From positions 32,381,131 through 32,445,130 of the forward strand of contig JAGTTD010000013.1 of assembly GCA_018398585.1 (NCBI GenBank): a stretch of DNA of 64,000 bases, given 5' to 3'. Source of the stretch: Simmondsia chinensis. Lineage: Eukaryota; Streptophyta; Magnoliopsida; Caryophyllales; Simmondsiaceae. The position numbers and the translations under genes were made by a program. Shown piece after piece: positions 1-10,499 of the stretch (its first letter is position 1; the number at the start of each line of letters is the position of its first letter). Below the pieces are notes generated by a model, which was not told the origin of the DNA, did not search any database, and saw nothing but the letters and a program-made list of their open reading frames with translations.

Positions 1-29
1 CCGGGTCAGCTTGACAGTCCCCCCCCAGT

Positions 30-135
30 TTTTTTTTTTTTTTTTAATATCACGAAAATTGTACACAAAAATGACACTGGTGGGATTTGAACCCCATACC
101 TCTAACATGTAAGCCTTACCAATTACCATGTGAAC
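30..135 (-). mobile_element. tRNA-derived SINE, minus strand
   Basis: Read on the minus strand, this has an A-box-like stretch (TGGTAATTGGTAAGG), a B-box-like stretch (GGGGTTCAAATCCC) and a 3' poly(A) tail, seen as a T-run at about 31-46 on the plus strand. That is the layout of a tRNA-derived SINE. No target-site duplication was identified. Bases 136-355 are AT-rich and show nothing else. Confidence 0.5.
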
Positions 136-355
136 TCCATTTTTTTTATTAGATAAACAAACTATATAAAGCATACCCATACCTAATACAATTGCCTTGT
201 GTTTAATTTTATAATTTTAAATATTTTTTATTAACATATATATCTCAAAATATTTTTTATAACCAAATTATATAAGGTCTGGATCGTCACCCCTTTTTTT
301 TTGAGATATATATAATTTAATATTTTATTTATCCTAATATATTACAAAAGGTTGT

Positions 356-540
356 AACTCATATGGTGGGGGTTCTGCTTAACATGCGGGAGGTCTGGGG
401 TTTGAATCCTCCCACCCTCAAAAAATTTTCACCATTATTTTGGGGTTTCCACCCCCCAACGGGCCAGGCAGGGCTCGAGCCTCCCCTCTCGTGGGGGGGC
501 CCGGCCGGCCACAGTAACGGGCCGGGCCCTCTACCCAAAA
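356..540 (+). other. GC-rich segment with a tRNA B-box-like motif
   Basis: GGTTTGAATCC at about 399-409 resembles a polymerase III B box, preceded by an A-box-like TGGTGGGGGTTCTGC stretch. A C/G-rich block follows to about 535. It could be the head of a tRNA-derived SINE or a diverged tRNA relic. Open reading frames here are low-complexity and not credible as genes. Confidence 0.3.
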
Positions 541-1012
541 GAAGGCTGTTTATGAGGACCCCTAACTTGAGAAGCAAAAGCATAACACTCTACAAACATA
601 AAGCATAAACCATAAAAGTATAAGAGTATAAAAACAACGGCCCAAAGCAAGCCGCAGCAAGAAGCAATAGGCAACAAAACAGCTCTCAAACATATCAAAT
701 AAATTAAACAGGCAAACATATAAGCCTAGAGAAACTAGTGCTAGCCAAAATATACTCTTCTATTCTACGTCGCTACATCGACTACCATTATGCTAGTCCT
801 CAACTGATCTCTATCTAAAGCCATCTCCTCTTGTAGGTTTAGGTGGATGAGGTCGTATTAGATCGTATCCATCCATCTCTTCTTCGGCTTGCCTCTCCCT
901 CTCCCTCTCCCTCTCTTTCCGAGCATAGCTTGGAGTTGGTCGCATCTCCTGACTAAAACGGTGATCAATCTCCTCCTAACATGTCAAAACCAGCGCGAAC
1001 ATCGCTCCCTAA
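536..1012 (-). mobile_element. RTE-type LINE, 3'-end fragment
   Basis: About 730-1010 aligns by eye with the 3' region of the LINE at 43.9-44.2 kb. Shared blocks include CCATCTCCTC, TTTAGGTGG, GATGAGGTC, CATCTCTTCTT and GCATCTCCTGACTA. The 536-575 end carries a worn piece of the Au-like tail (GGCTGTTT, GAGGACCCC). The fragment runs to within 260 bp of the TAP38 start codon, so it may supply part of the upstream region. Confidence 0.65.
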
Positions 1013-1271
1013 TAAAATAATCCCAATATTAGTATAAAATCTCAAAAATGACAAGTTTTATATTATTTTGTACCAACGTTTAAACTATATTATTAAATAC
1101 TCGTAAATATTTAAATTATAAAATTATTTATAAAATTTATAAACTAAAAAAATTAATATATCAAATAAAAACAAAAACATAATTTAAGTGGCACAGAATC
1201 AACTGCTTATCCACCTACAAAACCCGCCACTCCCCTTTCTCTCTCCTCTCTCTTCATGCTCCTCCTCATCA
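1013..1271 (+). promoter_or_regulatory. Proximal promoter and 5' leader of the TAP38 gene
   Basis: An AT-rich stretch (1020-1180) is followed by a CT-rich leader (about 1216-1270), common in plant 5' UTRs. No convincing TATA box was seen. An upstream ATG at 1256 opens a 33-codon frame ending in TGA at 1352-1354. It overlaps the main start at 1272 in another frame, so it could lower initiation if the transcript starts upstream of 1256. Confidence 0.4.
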
Positions 1272-4200
1272 ATGGCGTTACTCAGCCATCATCAGTTGCA
1301 GAGATTTCTTCTCTTCAACAATGGCGTCAAGAAGCGAAGCGTAATCCGCAATGATAGGCCCTCCCGGTGCTGCTGTTGTTCCGCGATCGCCATTGACGCT
1401 CCTTCTTCTTCTTCGATTTCCGCCGCTGATTCGAGAATCCGATGGGGATCTACGAAACTGCAAGGATTGAGAGAGGAGATGGAGGATGATGTTGTGGTTG
1501 TTGAGATGGAGAGTGTTGATTCGTTTGGATTTGGTGCGGTTTTTGATGGCCATGGGGGAGTTTCTTCTGTTGGATTTCTTAGGTATTTTGATTTTTAGAT
1601 ATTGATCGTTTTGATTAACTTATGGAATCATTTGTGAATGGTTGGTTAGTTAATATTAGAGCATAAAACAAATGGTTGGTTAGTTAATATTAGAGTATAA
1701 AACCAATTCCGAGCCTTTACTTATTAGCTTAAGCTTTTGGGAGAGCTGGTTCCTTGATAAGGTATTAGAGCCTTGTTGACCAAGAGGTCATGAATTCGAA
1801 TCTCAATAGGCCCAATTTTTAATATTAATATAGTTTAAACATAAGGTACGGGGAAGATATATGTAATATTCACGCTTCAAGCCAAATAGACATTTCTGTG
1901 AGGGGGCATGTTAGAGTATAAAACCTATCTTGAGCCTTCACTTATCAGCTTAAGGTTTTGGGAGAGTTGGCTCCTTGACATAGTATCACAGCCTTATTGA
2001 CCAAGAGGTCACGAGTTGGAATCTCAACAGCTTCATCTTTCAATATTAATATAATTTGATCATAAGGTATGAGAGAGACTTGTGCAATATTCACGCTTGA
2101 AGCCCAATAGACATTTGTCTGAAAGAGCATGTTAGAGTATGAAACTAATCCTGGATCTTCAGTCATCAACTTAAGCTTTTGGGAGAGTTGGTTCCTTGAC
2201 AGTTAATACGGTACTAGAGCTCTAGTTTAATCAACTCTTGCTTGACACCCCTTGTTCGAACTCGAACTTCGGTCTGAGTAGAGGGTTTATCGAGCTTTCA
2301 TAGCTTTATTTGAACACGGTTTTGTATGATATATGTTCTATACTTGACCCTTTAGCCTAATCTAGCCAAGTCAAGCTCATAATTGAGCCGAGCTTGTTAT
2401 CAGGTCGAGCTCCCTATTGAGTCTAGCTATTTAAGTTATTATCAATTCTTTATCAAACCAGTTTCAAACTAAGGCCATGCCTTTAATGAGCACTTGTCAA
2501 ATTATTTGCAAATGTTACAAGTTAAGAATCGTTCTGTTCGTGCTTAACTTGTTAATGACGTTATTGATACTTAGTCTCTAGAGGGCGATTATGTTTATCA
2601 TTTACTGGGCGTAATTGATGTTCTGCAAATCTGCCAACGCCATGTCCGGGAAGCTCCCATAGCGTTTAGCCCAAGGAGCCTCTGAAAATACCACCTTATC
2701 CCGTAAGAAATTCACCGGTGTGTAATGGTGAACTATTTGCAATTACCACACAATTTTACCTTTTTGGATAATTAATTTTTTAGCATGATATCAGAACTTA
2801 CGCTATACGTTAATGTAACTACAACTGAAGTATGAGATGGGCCTACAACTATCAATTTTCAGCTTAATGCATCATTCTTGAGTTTTCACGTATTGTGGAA
2901 TAGTTGGTTCTTGGACACAGTTGTTCAAGATATGACATTATTGATACTTAGTCTAAAGAAGGAATTGAGCTTGCAACATACTATGCTGTCAAGGATGTTA
3001 TTATGCCCTAGTATCAGATAACTTGGGAATAAGTATTAGTTATATACTTGATAATTTAACCTGTTTATGTTTAGTTTTCACCATATGGTATTAAGATTGT
3101 TAAGAAACCAACTATCCAAAAGTGTAAGATGATGGGTGATGATCCGTAATTGGTTTTATACTCTAGCATGTCCCTTCACGTGAATATCCATTGAGTTTCA
3201 AGTGCGAATAATGCACAGGCCTATTTCGTATCTTGTGCTTTTATTTACGTTTAGAGTTGGGATGGTTTGAGTTCAAACTCGTGATGTCTTAGTCAATAAG
3301 GATTCCTGATACCATGTTAAGGTAGCTATTATCCCAAAAGCTTAAGTTCATGGGTGCTAACCTGGAGTTGGTTTTATACTTAACACGGATTATTTCAAAT
3401 GGCTGTTGAAATCGCAGGGACGAGCTTTACAAAGAGTGTGTTGCAGCTCTGCAAGGTGGGTTGCTGTTAAGTAGCAAAGATTTTGATCCCACTAAGAAGG
3501 CTTTAAGGGAAGCATTTGACAACGTGGACTCAAGATTGTTGAAATTGTAAGCCAAAATATGATTCATAATCGGAGGAAATCTGTCCGGATTTTCCTTATT
3601 TATGGACAAATTTATGGCAAATTATTTATATTCTGTTTAATCATGTTAAAGGTTGGAGACGAGTGAGAAAGAAGATGAGTCCGGGGCAACTGCCACGGTT
3701 ATGTTCATTCGAAACGATATGCTGGTCATTGCCCATGTTGGCGACTCATCTTTGGTATGCAATCAATAATCGCATTTTGAAAATAAGAAGCTTAATATGA
3801 TCCGGAGCTGTGTCGGTACCAAAGAGGGCACCAACACACCGTCACCGGATCCGATTAGAACTCCGAAGTTAAGCATGCTTGGGCGAGAGCAGTACCAAGA
3901 TGGGTAACCTCTTGGGAAGTCCTTACCCTCAGGTTGGGGGTACTCGGAAACAGCCTCTCTTCAGGTCAACACCCTGAAGGGGTAAGGCTGCGTACATCCG
4001 CCCCTCCCAGACCTTGCGTAGGCGGCAGCCCTTGAGGCACTGGGTATGTTAAAGAGCTGTGTCGGTGATTGAAATATCATACAACTTAAGAATTGTTTGA
4101 CCAAGCTTTTTTCCTTCCTAAAAAATGTTTTTTTCCTTGAAAAAATCACCTTTTTCAGATAAGGGTGTTTGGCCTAGTAAGAAAATTGCTTTTAAATAGA

Positions 4201-5704
4201 AGTAGAAGTTGTCCTTTTTTTTTTTTTTTTTTTCTCTTTTGCTCTTAAGCAAAAGTAGAAAAATAGTGCTTCTCCTTTACAGTAGAAGCAGAAGTATTGT
4301 TTTTTTTTTGCTTTTAAGCAAAAGTAGGGAAATGGTGTTTCTCCTTTAAAGTAGAAGCAGAAGTAGAGACAAAAGGTTGAAAGTATTCCAAACCATATTT
4401 ACAAAAGCATTTCTACATAAAGTATTCTTGAAAAAGACAGTTTTTTCATAGTTTGGCCAAACATGCTCTTAACTTGTTTAGTGCTTCAGGTGCTCTCGCG
4501 TTCTGGAAAAGCCGAAGTTTTGACCAATCCCCATCGACCTTATGGAAGCAATACGGCATCCCTTGAAGAAATCAGGCGAATCAGAGCAGCAGGTGGATGG
4601 GTGTGTTTGCTCTTCTTAGTTCCATTCTTCTTCATGCACACTGATGATGCCTTATTTTCTTCCGTTCATATAAACTTTCTGTATTGTGCTTATTGATATA
4701 TTTGAATTCGTATTTTGTTCCTTCCTTTCCATTTGTCTTGTTGGTCATTATGTTGACTTCCAGAGGACTTTGATTAGGGTTTTGTAAATAAACCAAATGT
4801 AATATGAACCACTCATGCATTGGAATCAATTAGGGATCTTTCGTATTTTCAATAGCTTATAGAGCCGAGTTCAAAAAGCTCAATAAGCTTAACAAGGAAT
4901 TTTAAAAGAGGATGCTCGGCTCATTATTGTTCATGAACAGGTAGATAGATGGCTCGTTTGAGAGCTTGCTAATGGCTCGTCAATGGCTTGATATTAGCTT
5001 GGATGTTTCAATAATGGTTCAAGAGTATCTTGGATGACTTGACTCCATAGCGAGCTTGACTTGATAGCAAACTTAGCTGAATTATGAACTCGACTTAGTA
5101 GCTTGACTCGGCTCGAAAAAGGTTGTATAAAAGTTCGAACAAAGGTTCAAAAGCTTTATAAAGGCTCGGCTCAAACTCGAGCTCAATAAGACTTATGAAG
5201 CTTGAGTTCCAACCGGGGTGCTCTGTTCGGCTTAGCTTGGGTCATTTACACCCCTAGCTTTGATAGAACTTAAGCTGTTTCCTTCAATTATGTATGACAT
5301 TATTCGGTTGGTGTGACCTGTATAATCTTCTTCCTCATCTGTAGATTGTGAATGGAAGAATCTGTGGAGATATTGCTGTATCCCGTGCTTTCGGTGATAT
5401 TCGGTTCAAGACGAAGAAGAATGAGTAAGTTCCTTCAACCTTTCTTTTTGCTACATCATACATTTCTTGATAACTTGCCTGTTTTGCATACGAAAAGGAT
5501 GCTGATGCAGGGAGTGAAGGAAGGAAGGTGGTCTCAGAAGTTCATTTCTAGGTAAGATATATTATGATTACTTTTTCTTCCTGTGTTTTATGTGTGCTTT
5601 TCTGCATTCGCAATTGTAAACTATGTTACTCAATCTTGGGCATCGGAGTTCGACACATTATGTGCCCCCAAGTCTTTGTTCGACACAGGTACCCAAGGTC
5701 ACAT

Positions 5705-5739
<35 letters not shown>

Positions 5740-8700
5740 GAGAATACTAGGTGCACTATTGATAGATAGCCTATCCTAATGCATCGGCGCTGACAATTCT
5801 CTCTAGATCTCTCGATGAACCTTCTTCGACTCTTCCAATGTCATGCAAATTATTTCCTCCCTGGTTTCCTTCTCTGATCATGAGCTGTCCAAACATCATC
5901 AAGCAACTGTAGAATGTTCATAACAATTTTTCTTATTTATCACGCGCATTTGATCTCATTTCTTAATGCGTTACGATAGAGTATATCCTATTTCAATGCA
6001 CTTTTGAATACCATTTCTGGCTGCAACCGCATCCGCCACTAGAACTAAGTATATATGTATATGTATATGTATGGACACGCACACTAATCCAGTATGGAAG
6101 GATTTAGGCTTTGCGCAACTATGCAAGTTCTGCATGATGAAAGTATTTAATGTTCTGGCCCCCGAAATCAATGACTGTGCTTTCGGTGCCTACTTCCTGA
6201 TGCTCGCTAATTTGCCGGAAACTAACAGCTAAAACGGGTAGCTAATCTATCCACCAGTTGCACATAGATTAACGAGGACAATTCAATTTTATGATACATA
6301 TCAAACAAGGTAGACCTCCATTTATGATACAATTGAACGTATCATTTTCATTGTCAGGGTACGATTGAAGGAGGACTTGGTTGTCGCACGTCCTGAAATT
6401 CTCCAAGTACAGCTTGAATCAGATGCCGAGTTCATACTCTTAGCTTCGGATGGTTTATGGGATTATATGAACAGGTTTGCAATGCAAGCATTGCCCTTAT
6501 TACGATAATAGAGTGAATAGGGGGGTTATTGAGCCAAGTCAAACGGAGCATTTTTGAACTCGAGCTTGATAAGGTTTATTGTGCTCGAGTTCGAGCTAAG
6601 CTTTTATTGAGTTTTGGATTTTATTCTAACTCGGTTCTATAAAATATAATTATTAGTGTGTTCAATGGAGCTGAGTCAAATTGGTTACTATTCGTTCTCG
6701 CTATCGACCAGAGCTGTTTGAGTTACTGCTAATCCATGTCGAACCATTATTAAGCTAATATTGACTATTAACAAGCTCGTAATGAGCCCTTATTGTGTCC
6801 TTATCAAACTGTTCCCAAGTTGGGCGCCTCTGTTTGAACTCTGATCGTTAAGCTTATTGAGTCTGTCTGAACTTGGCTCAATAAGTTACCAAACCCACAA
6901 ACCAAACACAAATGAGCCCTGATCGATTTCGGACACGAGTAGGTCATCAACGTTTCATTTGTTTATACCCCTAAGACTGAATAACCAAGATCTGAATTAT
7001 GTGAAACTGTGGTGCAAAATTTTCAGCTCAGAAGCGGTGTCTTTTGTGAGGAGTCAACTTCATCAGCATGGAAATGTTCAGGTAAAAAGTCTTTAGTTTA
7101 TTTAGGGCGTATTCTATCATTTTTTGTTTCTGCTTTTCGTTTTTGAAAAATAAAGGCCAGAGTTTTGGAAATAAATTTGTTTTTAGTTTCTAGTTTTCGG
7201 TTTCTGCCCGAGATTTTTAAAAAACTTGAAGTATGAAAAAAAAAAAAGGCCATTTCCGAAACCTAGTTTCCATTTCCTCAAAAACCAAAAATTAAAAACA
7301 AAAAATGATATCAAATAACCCCATTAAGTTATTCAATTATAATGTTTGTTTGTATCCTCTTACTATTCTTCTTCCTTCTTTCTCGGTTCAGCTGGCTTGT
7401 GAATCACTGGCAAACACAGCTCTGGTAAGATCTCCATGGATCGCTGTTAGAATATACACCCATCAAATTAAGTTTTTGGGCTAGTTGGTTACTTGACATA
7501 GTATCAAGTAACTAATAGCTCCCACTTTCAATGTATTAACTCGGCATAAGTTATTGAACATATGAGGTAGACCTGTGTATTATCTATACTTCAAGCCAAA
7601 TTGCCCCTCTTCTAATGCTAATATAAAATCAGCACGAGGTATGAGGAGAGTTTGGATACTACCCATGCTTTAGCCCAATGGGCATTCGTGTGAGGGGGCA
7701 ATGTTCGAATATGAAACCATTCATGCGCCTTTGCACATCTGTTTAAGTTTTTGAGATGATTGGTTACTTTTTATAAACACCGAGATAGTTGTTTGTGTTC
7801 CCACCTGCCCTTTACTGTATATGGCATTTTGCCACTCCTTGTAACTACTGATTTCCTCTTCCGATTGCAGGATCGAAGATCACAAGATAACATCAGTATA
7901 ATAATTGCCGATTTAGGGTAATGCTTCTTCCTTTCGTGTTCTTCTAGTGGTAGATCAAGAAAAGGATCTATTTCCGAGAGAAGAGATGACGCAATGAGAT
8001 TAAACTAGGAAACTGTTGGGAATAATCACTCAATGAAGCACAACGGAAGCCAAAAAAACGTAAAAAAGCATCAAATAATCAAGACATTGATATTTACGTG
8101 GAAATCCTCTCTCAATTGGAGGGAAAAACCTCGGGACTCAAACAGATGCCTTATCTATTGTGAAATTAAGGAATTACAATCTCTAATTTTAACCTCCAAA
8201 CCCCCATCAAGCCAAATGTGACTATTGCATGGTAAGTCATCAACCTTCTCACAATATAGCTTTGAACGGCAAGCCACCAGTCCTCGTACAACGTAGCTTT
8301 ACACGACAAGCTACCAGCCTTTCCACAATGTATCTAAGAGGAAAGTATCTCAATCAAAGCACCCGACGGTGTGCCCATTCAACATCTCAACAAAAACCTC
8401 ACAATCAAAAAGCTCTTACAAAAACCTCACAATCTCTCCCTATCCGGGTGTCCCTTGAGCACCCCATTACAAAGCCCAACTCTATCTACATTTTCTCTTA
8501 CCTTTCTACGCTTCTCTTTCACCCAATCCATCTATTTATAATAAAACTAACCCAAATTCAAAATGAAAACAATTTATGTAAAAATTATCTTTCCTTTCCC
8601 ATCTTATTTCTCTTTAGTCTTCTCTTTTTCTTGCCTTTTTTTCTTTTGCTTTCATTTTTCATTTTACACACGATTAATTTTGAGATGAAAGATATACCTA

Positions 8701-9136
8701 ATGAAGACTTCTGGCATCTTCCGTTATTTTTGAATGCATACAAAAGTATCAAGTAAACACCTGGAGAAAGCTAGCTAAGGGCATAATTACCCACAATTAT
8801 CAGGTGCTTAATAAGCTAAAACAACAAAGTTAACAAATATAACAACCTAGAAAAAAAAAAAAAAAAAAAATCTGTTATTTGTGGGAGATTTAATATATGC
8901 CCCTCAAGTTGGAGTGTAATCTTTTGATCCTAATGCACCAATGCTCAACTAGAATATCAGAACTAGAACTCGAATATTAATATTTCGCTTTGGGTTGGAC
9001 TTATATTTGCAGAAGAACAGATTGGAGAAATATGAAGGGGGATCCACAAAATATTATATACGAGTCCGGTCAAGCTTTGGCTACTATCGGTATCGTATCT
9101 CTTGGCATATGGATGTCTTCTTTACTTTCTCTATAA
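1272..9136 (+). CDS. TAP38: TAP38/PPH1-type chloroplast protein phosphatase 2C (LHCII phosphatase), 11 exons, 387 aa
   Basis: Exons: 1272-1582, 3418-3546, 3652-3754, 4490-4600, 5345-5424, 5498-5551, 6358-6474, 7027-7081, 7392-7424, 7871-7917, 9013-9136. All introns are GT-AG and all junctions keep frame. The joined protein is 387 aa, close to Arabidopsis TAP38 (388 from memory). PP2C metal-site motifs: EMEDD (69-73), FDGHGG (91-96), VGDSS (176-180), DGLW (294-297), DNIS (337-340). The first ~50 residues, rich in S, R and C, look like a chloroplast transit peptide. A hydrophobic C-terminal segment (~366-385) fits a thylakoid anchor. In the family this Mg/Mn-dependent Ser/Thr phosphatase removes STN7-added phosphates from LHCII, allowing the state 2 to state 1 transition. 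The start is the ATG matching the family's MALL; an upstream in-frame GTG at 1188 is not a plausible start. Introns hold many repeats, including a sense 5S-SINE. It appears intact. Confidence 0.96.
1691..2240 (+). repeat. Tandem ~220-bp repeats in TAP38 intron 1
   Basis: Units beginning TTAGAGTATAAAACC start at about 1691, 1911 and 2131, a spacing of 220 bp; the third is partial. Each contains GGGAGAGTTGGTTCCTTGA, a TGGTATCAGAGCC-like stretch, a GTTCGAATCTC B-box-like motif and GTGAGGGGGCATGTTAG. Related copies lie at 3060-3400 (inverted), 7440-7800 and 12.6-13.2 kb. The B box suggests a SINE-like origin; the class is not certain. Confidence 0.65.
2262..2420 (+). repeat. GAGCTCG-rich degenerate repeat, partial copy in intron 1
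   Basis: A short copy of the family built from variants of CGAGCTC, GAGCCGAG, ATCGAGC and TCAAGCTC, which is found about a dozen times in the window. The rest of intron 1 (2421-3059) shows no recognisable element. Confidence 0.45.
3060..3400 (-). repeat. Inverted copy of the 220-bp repeat, intron 1
   Basis: The minus strand carries the same landmarks as 1691-2240: AACCAATTCC-like start, CTTAAGCTTTTGGGA, GGTATCAGGAATC and GAACTCAAACC. It sits in opposite orientation to the tandem units in the same intron, so the intron RNA could form a long hairpin. Confidence 0.5.
3818..4053 (+). mobile_element. 5S rRNA-headed Au-tailed SINE, copy A (TAP38 intron 3)
   Basis: Flanked by a perfect 13-bp duplication GAGCTGTGTCGGT (3805-3817 and 4054-4066). 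The head matches plant 5S rRNA, including GAACTCCGAAGTTAAGC, GCTTGGGCGAGAG and GATGGGTAACCTC, so the 5S A box, intermediate element and C box are present. The tail has CGGAAACAGCCTC, AAGGCTGCGTACATCC and GAGGCACTGGG. It belongs to the subfamily with GCCGTCACCGG-like heads and a short deletion near the 5S 3' end. It lies in sense in intron 3. Confidence 0.93.
4067..4475. mobile_element. MITE-like inverted-repeat element (TTTGGCCAAACA family)
   Basis: Ends resemble TTTGACCAAGC and TTTGGCCAAACATGCTC in inverted orientation. The interior has repeated AGTAGAAGCAGAAGTA and TTTTAAGCAAAAGTA blocks and poly-T runs. Similar elements are at 16745-17100 and 58085-58325. SINE copy A may have landed in or beside it. 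Confidence 0.5.
4855..5262. repeat. GAGCTCG-rich degenerate repeat, TAP38 intron 4
   Basis: Dense variants of GAGCCGAGTTC, GGCTCGGCTC, CTCGAGCTC and AATGGCTTGATA, ending near GTCATTTACACCCCTA. Same family as 6530-6965, 15315-15490, 21243-21356, 23361-23800, 28155-28590, 39150-39572, 42800-43248, 56565-56955 and 58862-59265. Confidence 0.65.
5708..5739. repeat. (TA)n microsatellite in TAP38 intron 6
   Basis: An uninterrupted TA run of about 15 units preceded by GTGTG. It is likely length-variable. The rest of intron 6 (5740-6357) shows only a (GTATAT)n-like short run near 6050-6070. Confidence 0.85.
6530..6965. repeat. GAGCTCG-rich degenerate repeat, TAP38 intron 7
   Basis: Another copy of the family at 4855-5262, with GAACTCGAGCTTG, CTCGAGTTCGAGC and ACAAGCTCG. 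It ends near GTTTATACCCCTA. Confidence 0.6.
7104..7322. mobile_element. MITE with GGGnnATTnnATATCATTTTT-type inverted ends, TAP38 intron 8
   Basis: Left end GGGCGTATTCTATCATTTTT mirrors the right end, whose reverse complement is GGGGTTATTTGATATCATTT. The arms continue as TTGTTT and GTTTTTGA. Related copies are at 12676-12924, 30500-30710, 31179-31807 and 54650-54855. Confidence 0.65.
7440..7800 (+). repeat. Copy of the 220-bp repeat family, TAP38 intron 9
   Basis: Shares TTAAGTTTTTGGG, TAGTTGGTTACTTGACATAG, AAGCCAAATTG, GGGCATTCGTGTGAGGGGGC and GTTCGAATATGAAACC with the units at 1691-2240. About one and a half units are present. Confidence 0.5.
8014..8844. mobile_element. LTR-like segment in TAP38 intron 10
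   Basis: Starts TGTTGGGAATAATCAC and has ACGTGGAAATCCTCTCTCAA, typical of the R-U5 part of copia LTRs seen from the other strand. A possible end is ATATAACA at 8844. No primer-binding site or 5-bp duplication was found, so boundaries and the solo-LTR reading are uncertain. A long open frame at 8229-8756 lies inside it and has no recognisable domain. A poly(A) run follows at about 8851-8870. Confidence 0.35.
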
Positions 9137-9945
9137 ATCTATAGCTTCCCTGAATTATCTTCCAACTGATATAGATGTCTTGTATTTTCCTGTGCATATA
9201 TGTATATGTATTTGTATACATTTGACATCTTTATTTATTTGATGAACTGAACTCAATGAATGAGCAAGAAAAAACCTTATCTGCAACCTTAGGGTACTTG
9301 ATTGTATATGTTAAGGGTATTTAGGTGATAAATGCTCAAATCTCGGGCTACCTGAGTAATGAAAATAGTCAAGTATGGCCTTTAATCTTTTTGCTTACAG
9401 CTTACGTGCACCTCGATTAATCCTTAGATTACATGCACTGTCCATTTAGAAGTTTTCTTATGCGCAAATGGGTAAGTTGGATCATTGGTGGATGACTGCA
9501 AGGAATTGTTTGCACCTATTGGTAGGATTCAAACCCTAAGCCTGATGTTTCTTAAGGTGTCATGTCCAAGTGTCTTACCATTGGAGTTCATCCCTTGGGG
9601 AGAGTATAGGAGAATTGTTTTCTTTTCTTGCAAGACATCTGGCAAATGCTAAGCAAAAATGTATATGGACACACAAAACCCTAGTACTCTTGACAACTCA
9701 CTCTGTTGGGCCCATATCAAGCCAAAAAACGGCCCGTTCCTTTGTTACATAGACATGATCCATTACAGAATAAAATCAAACTCTACACAAGAAGTCCAAC
9801 GTCATTGTACAAAGTTTAACTTGGGAATTGGCCACTAATACAATTTTTTTCAATTCACAACCTCTAAATGCACCAAGGTACAAAGGCGATAGTCAAACAA
9901 TCGGAAATAAAAACAAAGCATTAAAACAAGAAACTAAGTTAATAC
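9137..9945. other. TAP38 3' flank, no gene seen
   Basis: Contains the presumed 3' UTR (TATATGTATATG-rich, about 9200) and AT-rich intergenic DNA. No exon, RNA gene or intact element was recognised. A 60-codon frame at 9570-9752 has no support. Confidence 0.5.
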
Positions 9946-9949
9946 ACCA

Positions 9950-10150
9950 ACATCAACAACAACAACAATCACAGTGCCACAAGGGCTCCCGTCAGAGCAG
10001 GGTCGGGGGGAGACGTATGCAGCCTTACCCCTCAGGTCGCTACCCTAAAGGGAGGCCATGTCCGAGGGCCCCCGATCCTAAAAAGCATAAAGCAAACGAA
10101 ACAATAAAGCAATAAGCAACAAAGCATAAAGCAACAAGCAACACTCCATA
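9950..10150 (-). mobile_element. Au-like tail with RTE-LINE-type 3' UTR, minus strand
   Basis: On the plus strand it reads CAACAACAACAACAA, CAGTGCCACAAGGGCTCCCG, GCAGGGTCGGGG and GCAGCCTTACCCC. Repeated AAAGCATAAAGCAA motifs follow, resembling the 600-670 LINE fragment. Best read as the 3' end of a truncated RTE LINE, or a SINE with that tail. Bases 10151-10499 are unremarkable. Confidence 0.6.
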
Positions 10151-10499
10151 AATGAACCAAAATTACATCGGGGAAGGCTTGATGAACAGATAATAGTTCA
10201 ACGTCAAGAAGATACTGAAAAACTGACATCTTTGGAAAACCAAACAAGGCTCTAAAACTTCAACTTTTGTTTGAACAAATAGATATCCAAACAGGATCTT
10301 GCAAACTCCTTCCCAAGATAAGCCCATTGGCCTTGGTATTGCATTATTAAAGAGCAGGACCCTGTACTCTACACGGTGTATTATTTTTCTTTACATTGGT
10401 AAGGAGGATACGTATATTTCCTCCAACAAAGACACCAACTATCAGGGGATGGGAAATGAATACATACCGGATACTTCTTGCTTGAGGGGTGAATAGTCT

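Noticed and set aside
1188..1271. An in-frame extension upstream of the TAP38 ATG
   Set aside because: It would start with GTG, which plants do not use as a normal start. The family begins at MALL, encoded from 1272.
1691..2240. A CRISPR-like or satellite array
   Set aside because: The units are 220 bp, only about 2.5 copies, and related copies are scattered, so it is an interspersed repeat. CRISPR arrays are not expected in a plant nuclear genome.
3818..4053. Genuine 5S rRNA genes
   Set aside because: The 5S-like heads lack the first bases, are fused to a SINE tail, lie singly in both orientations and have target duplications.
8229..8756. A 175-codon frame in TAP38 intron 10
   Set aside because: It lies in an LTR-like segment, is low in complexity near its end and has no recognisable domain.
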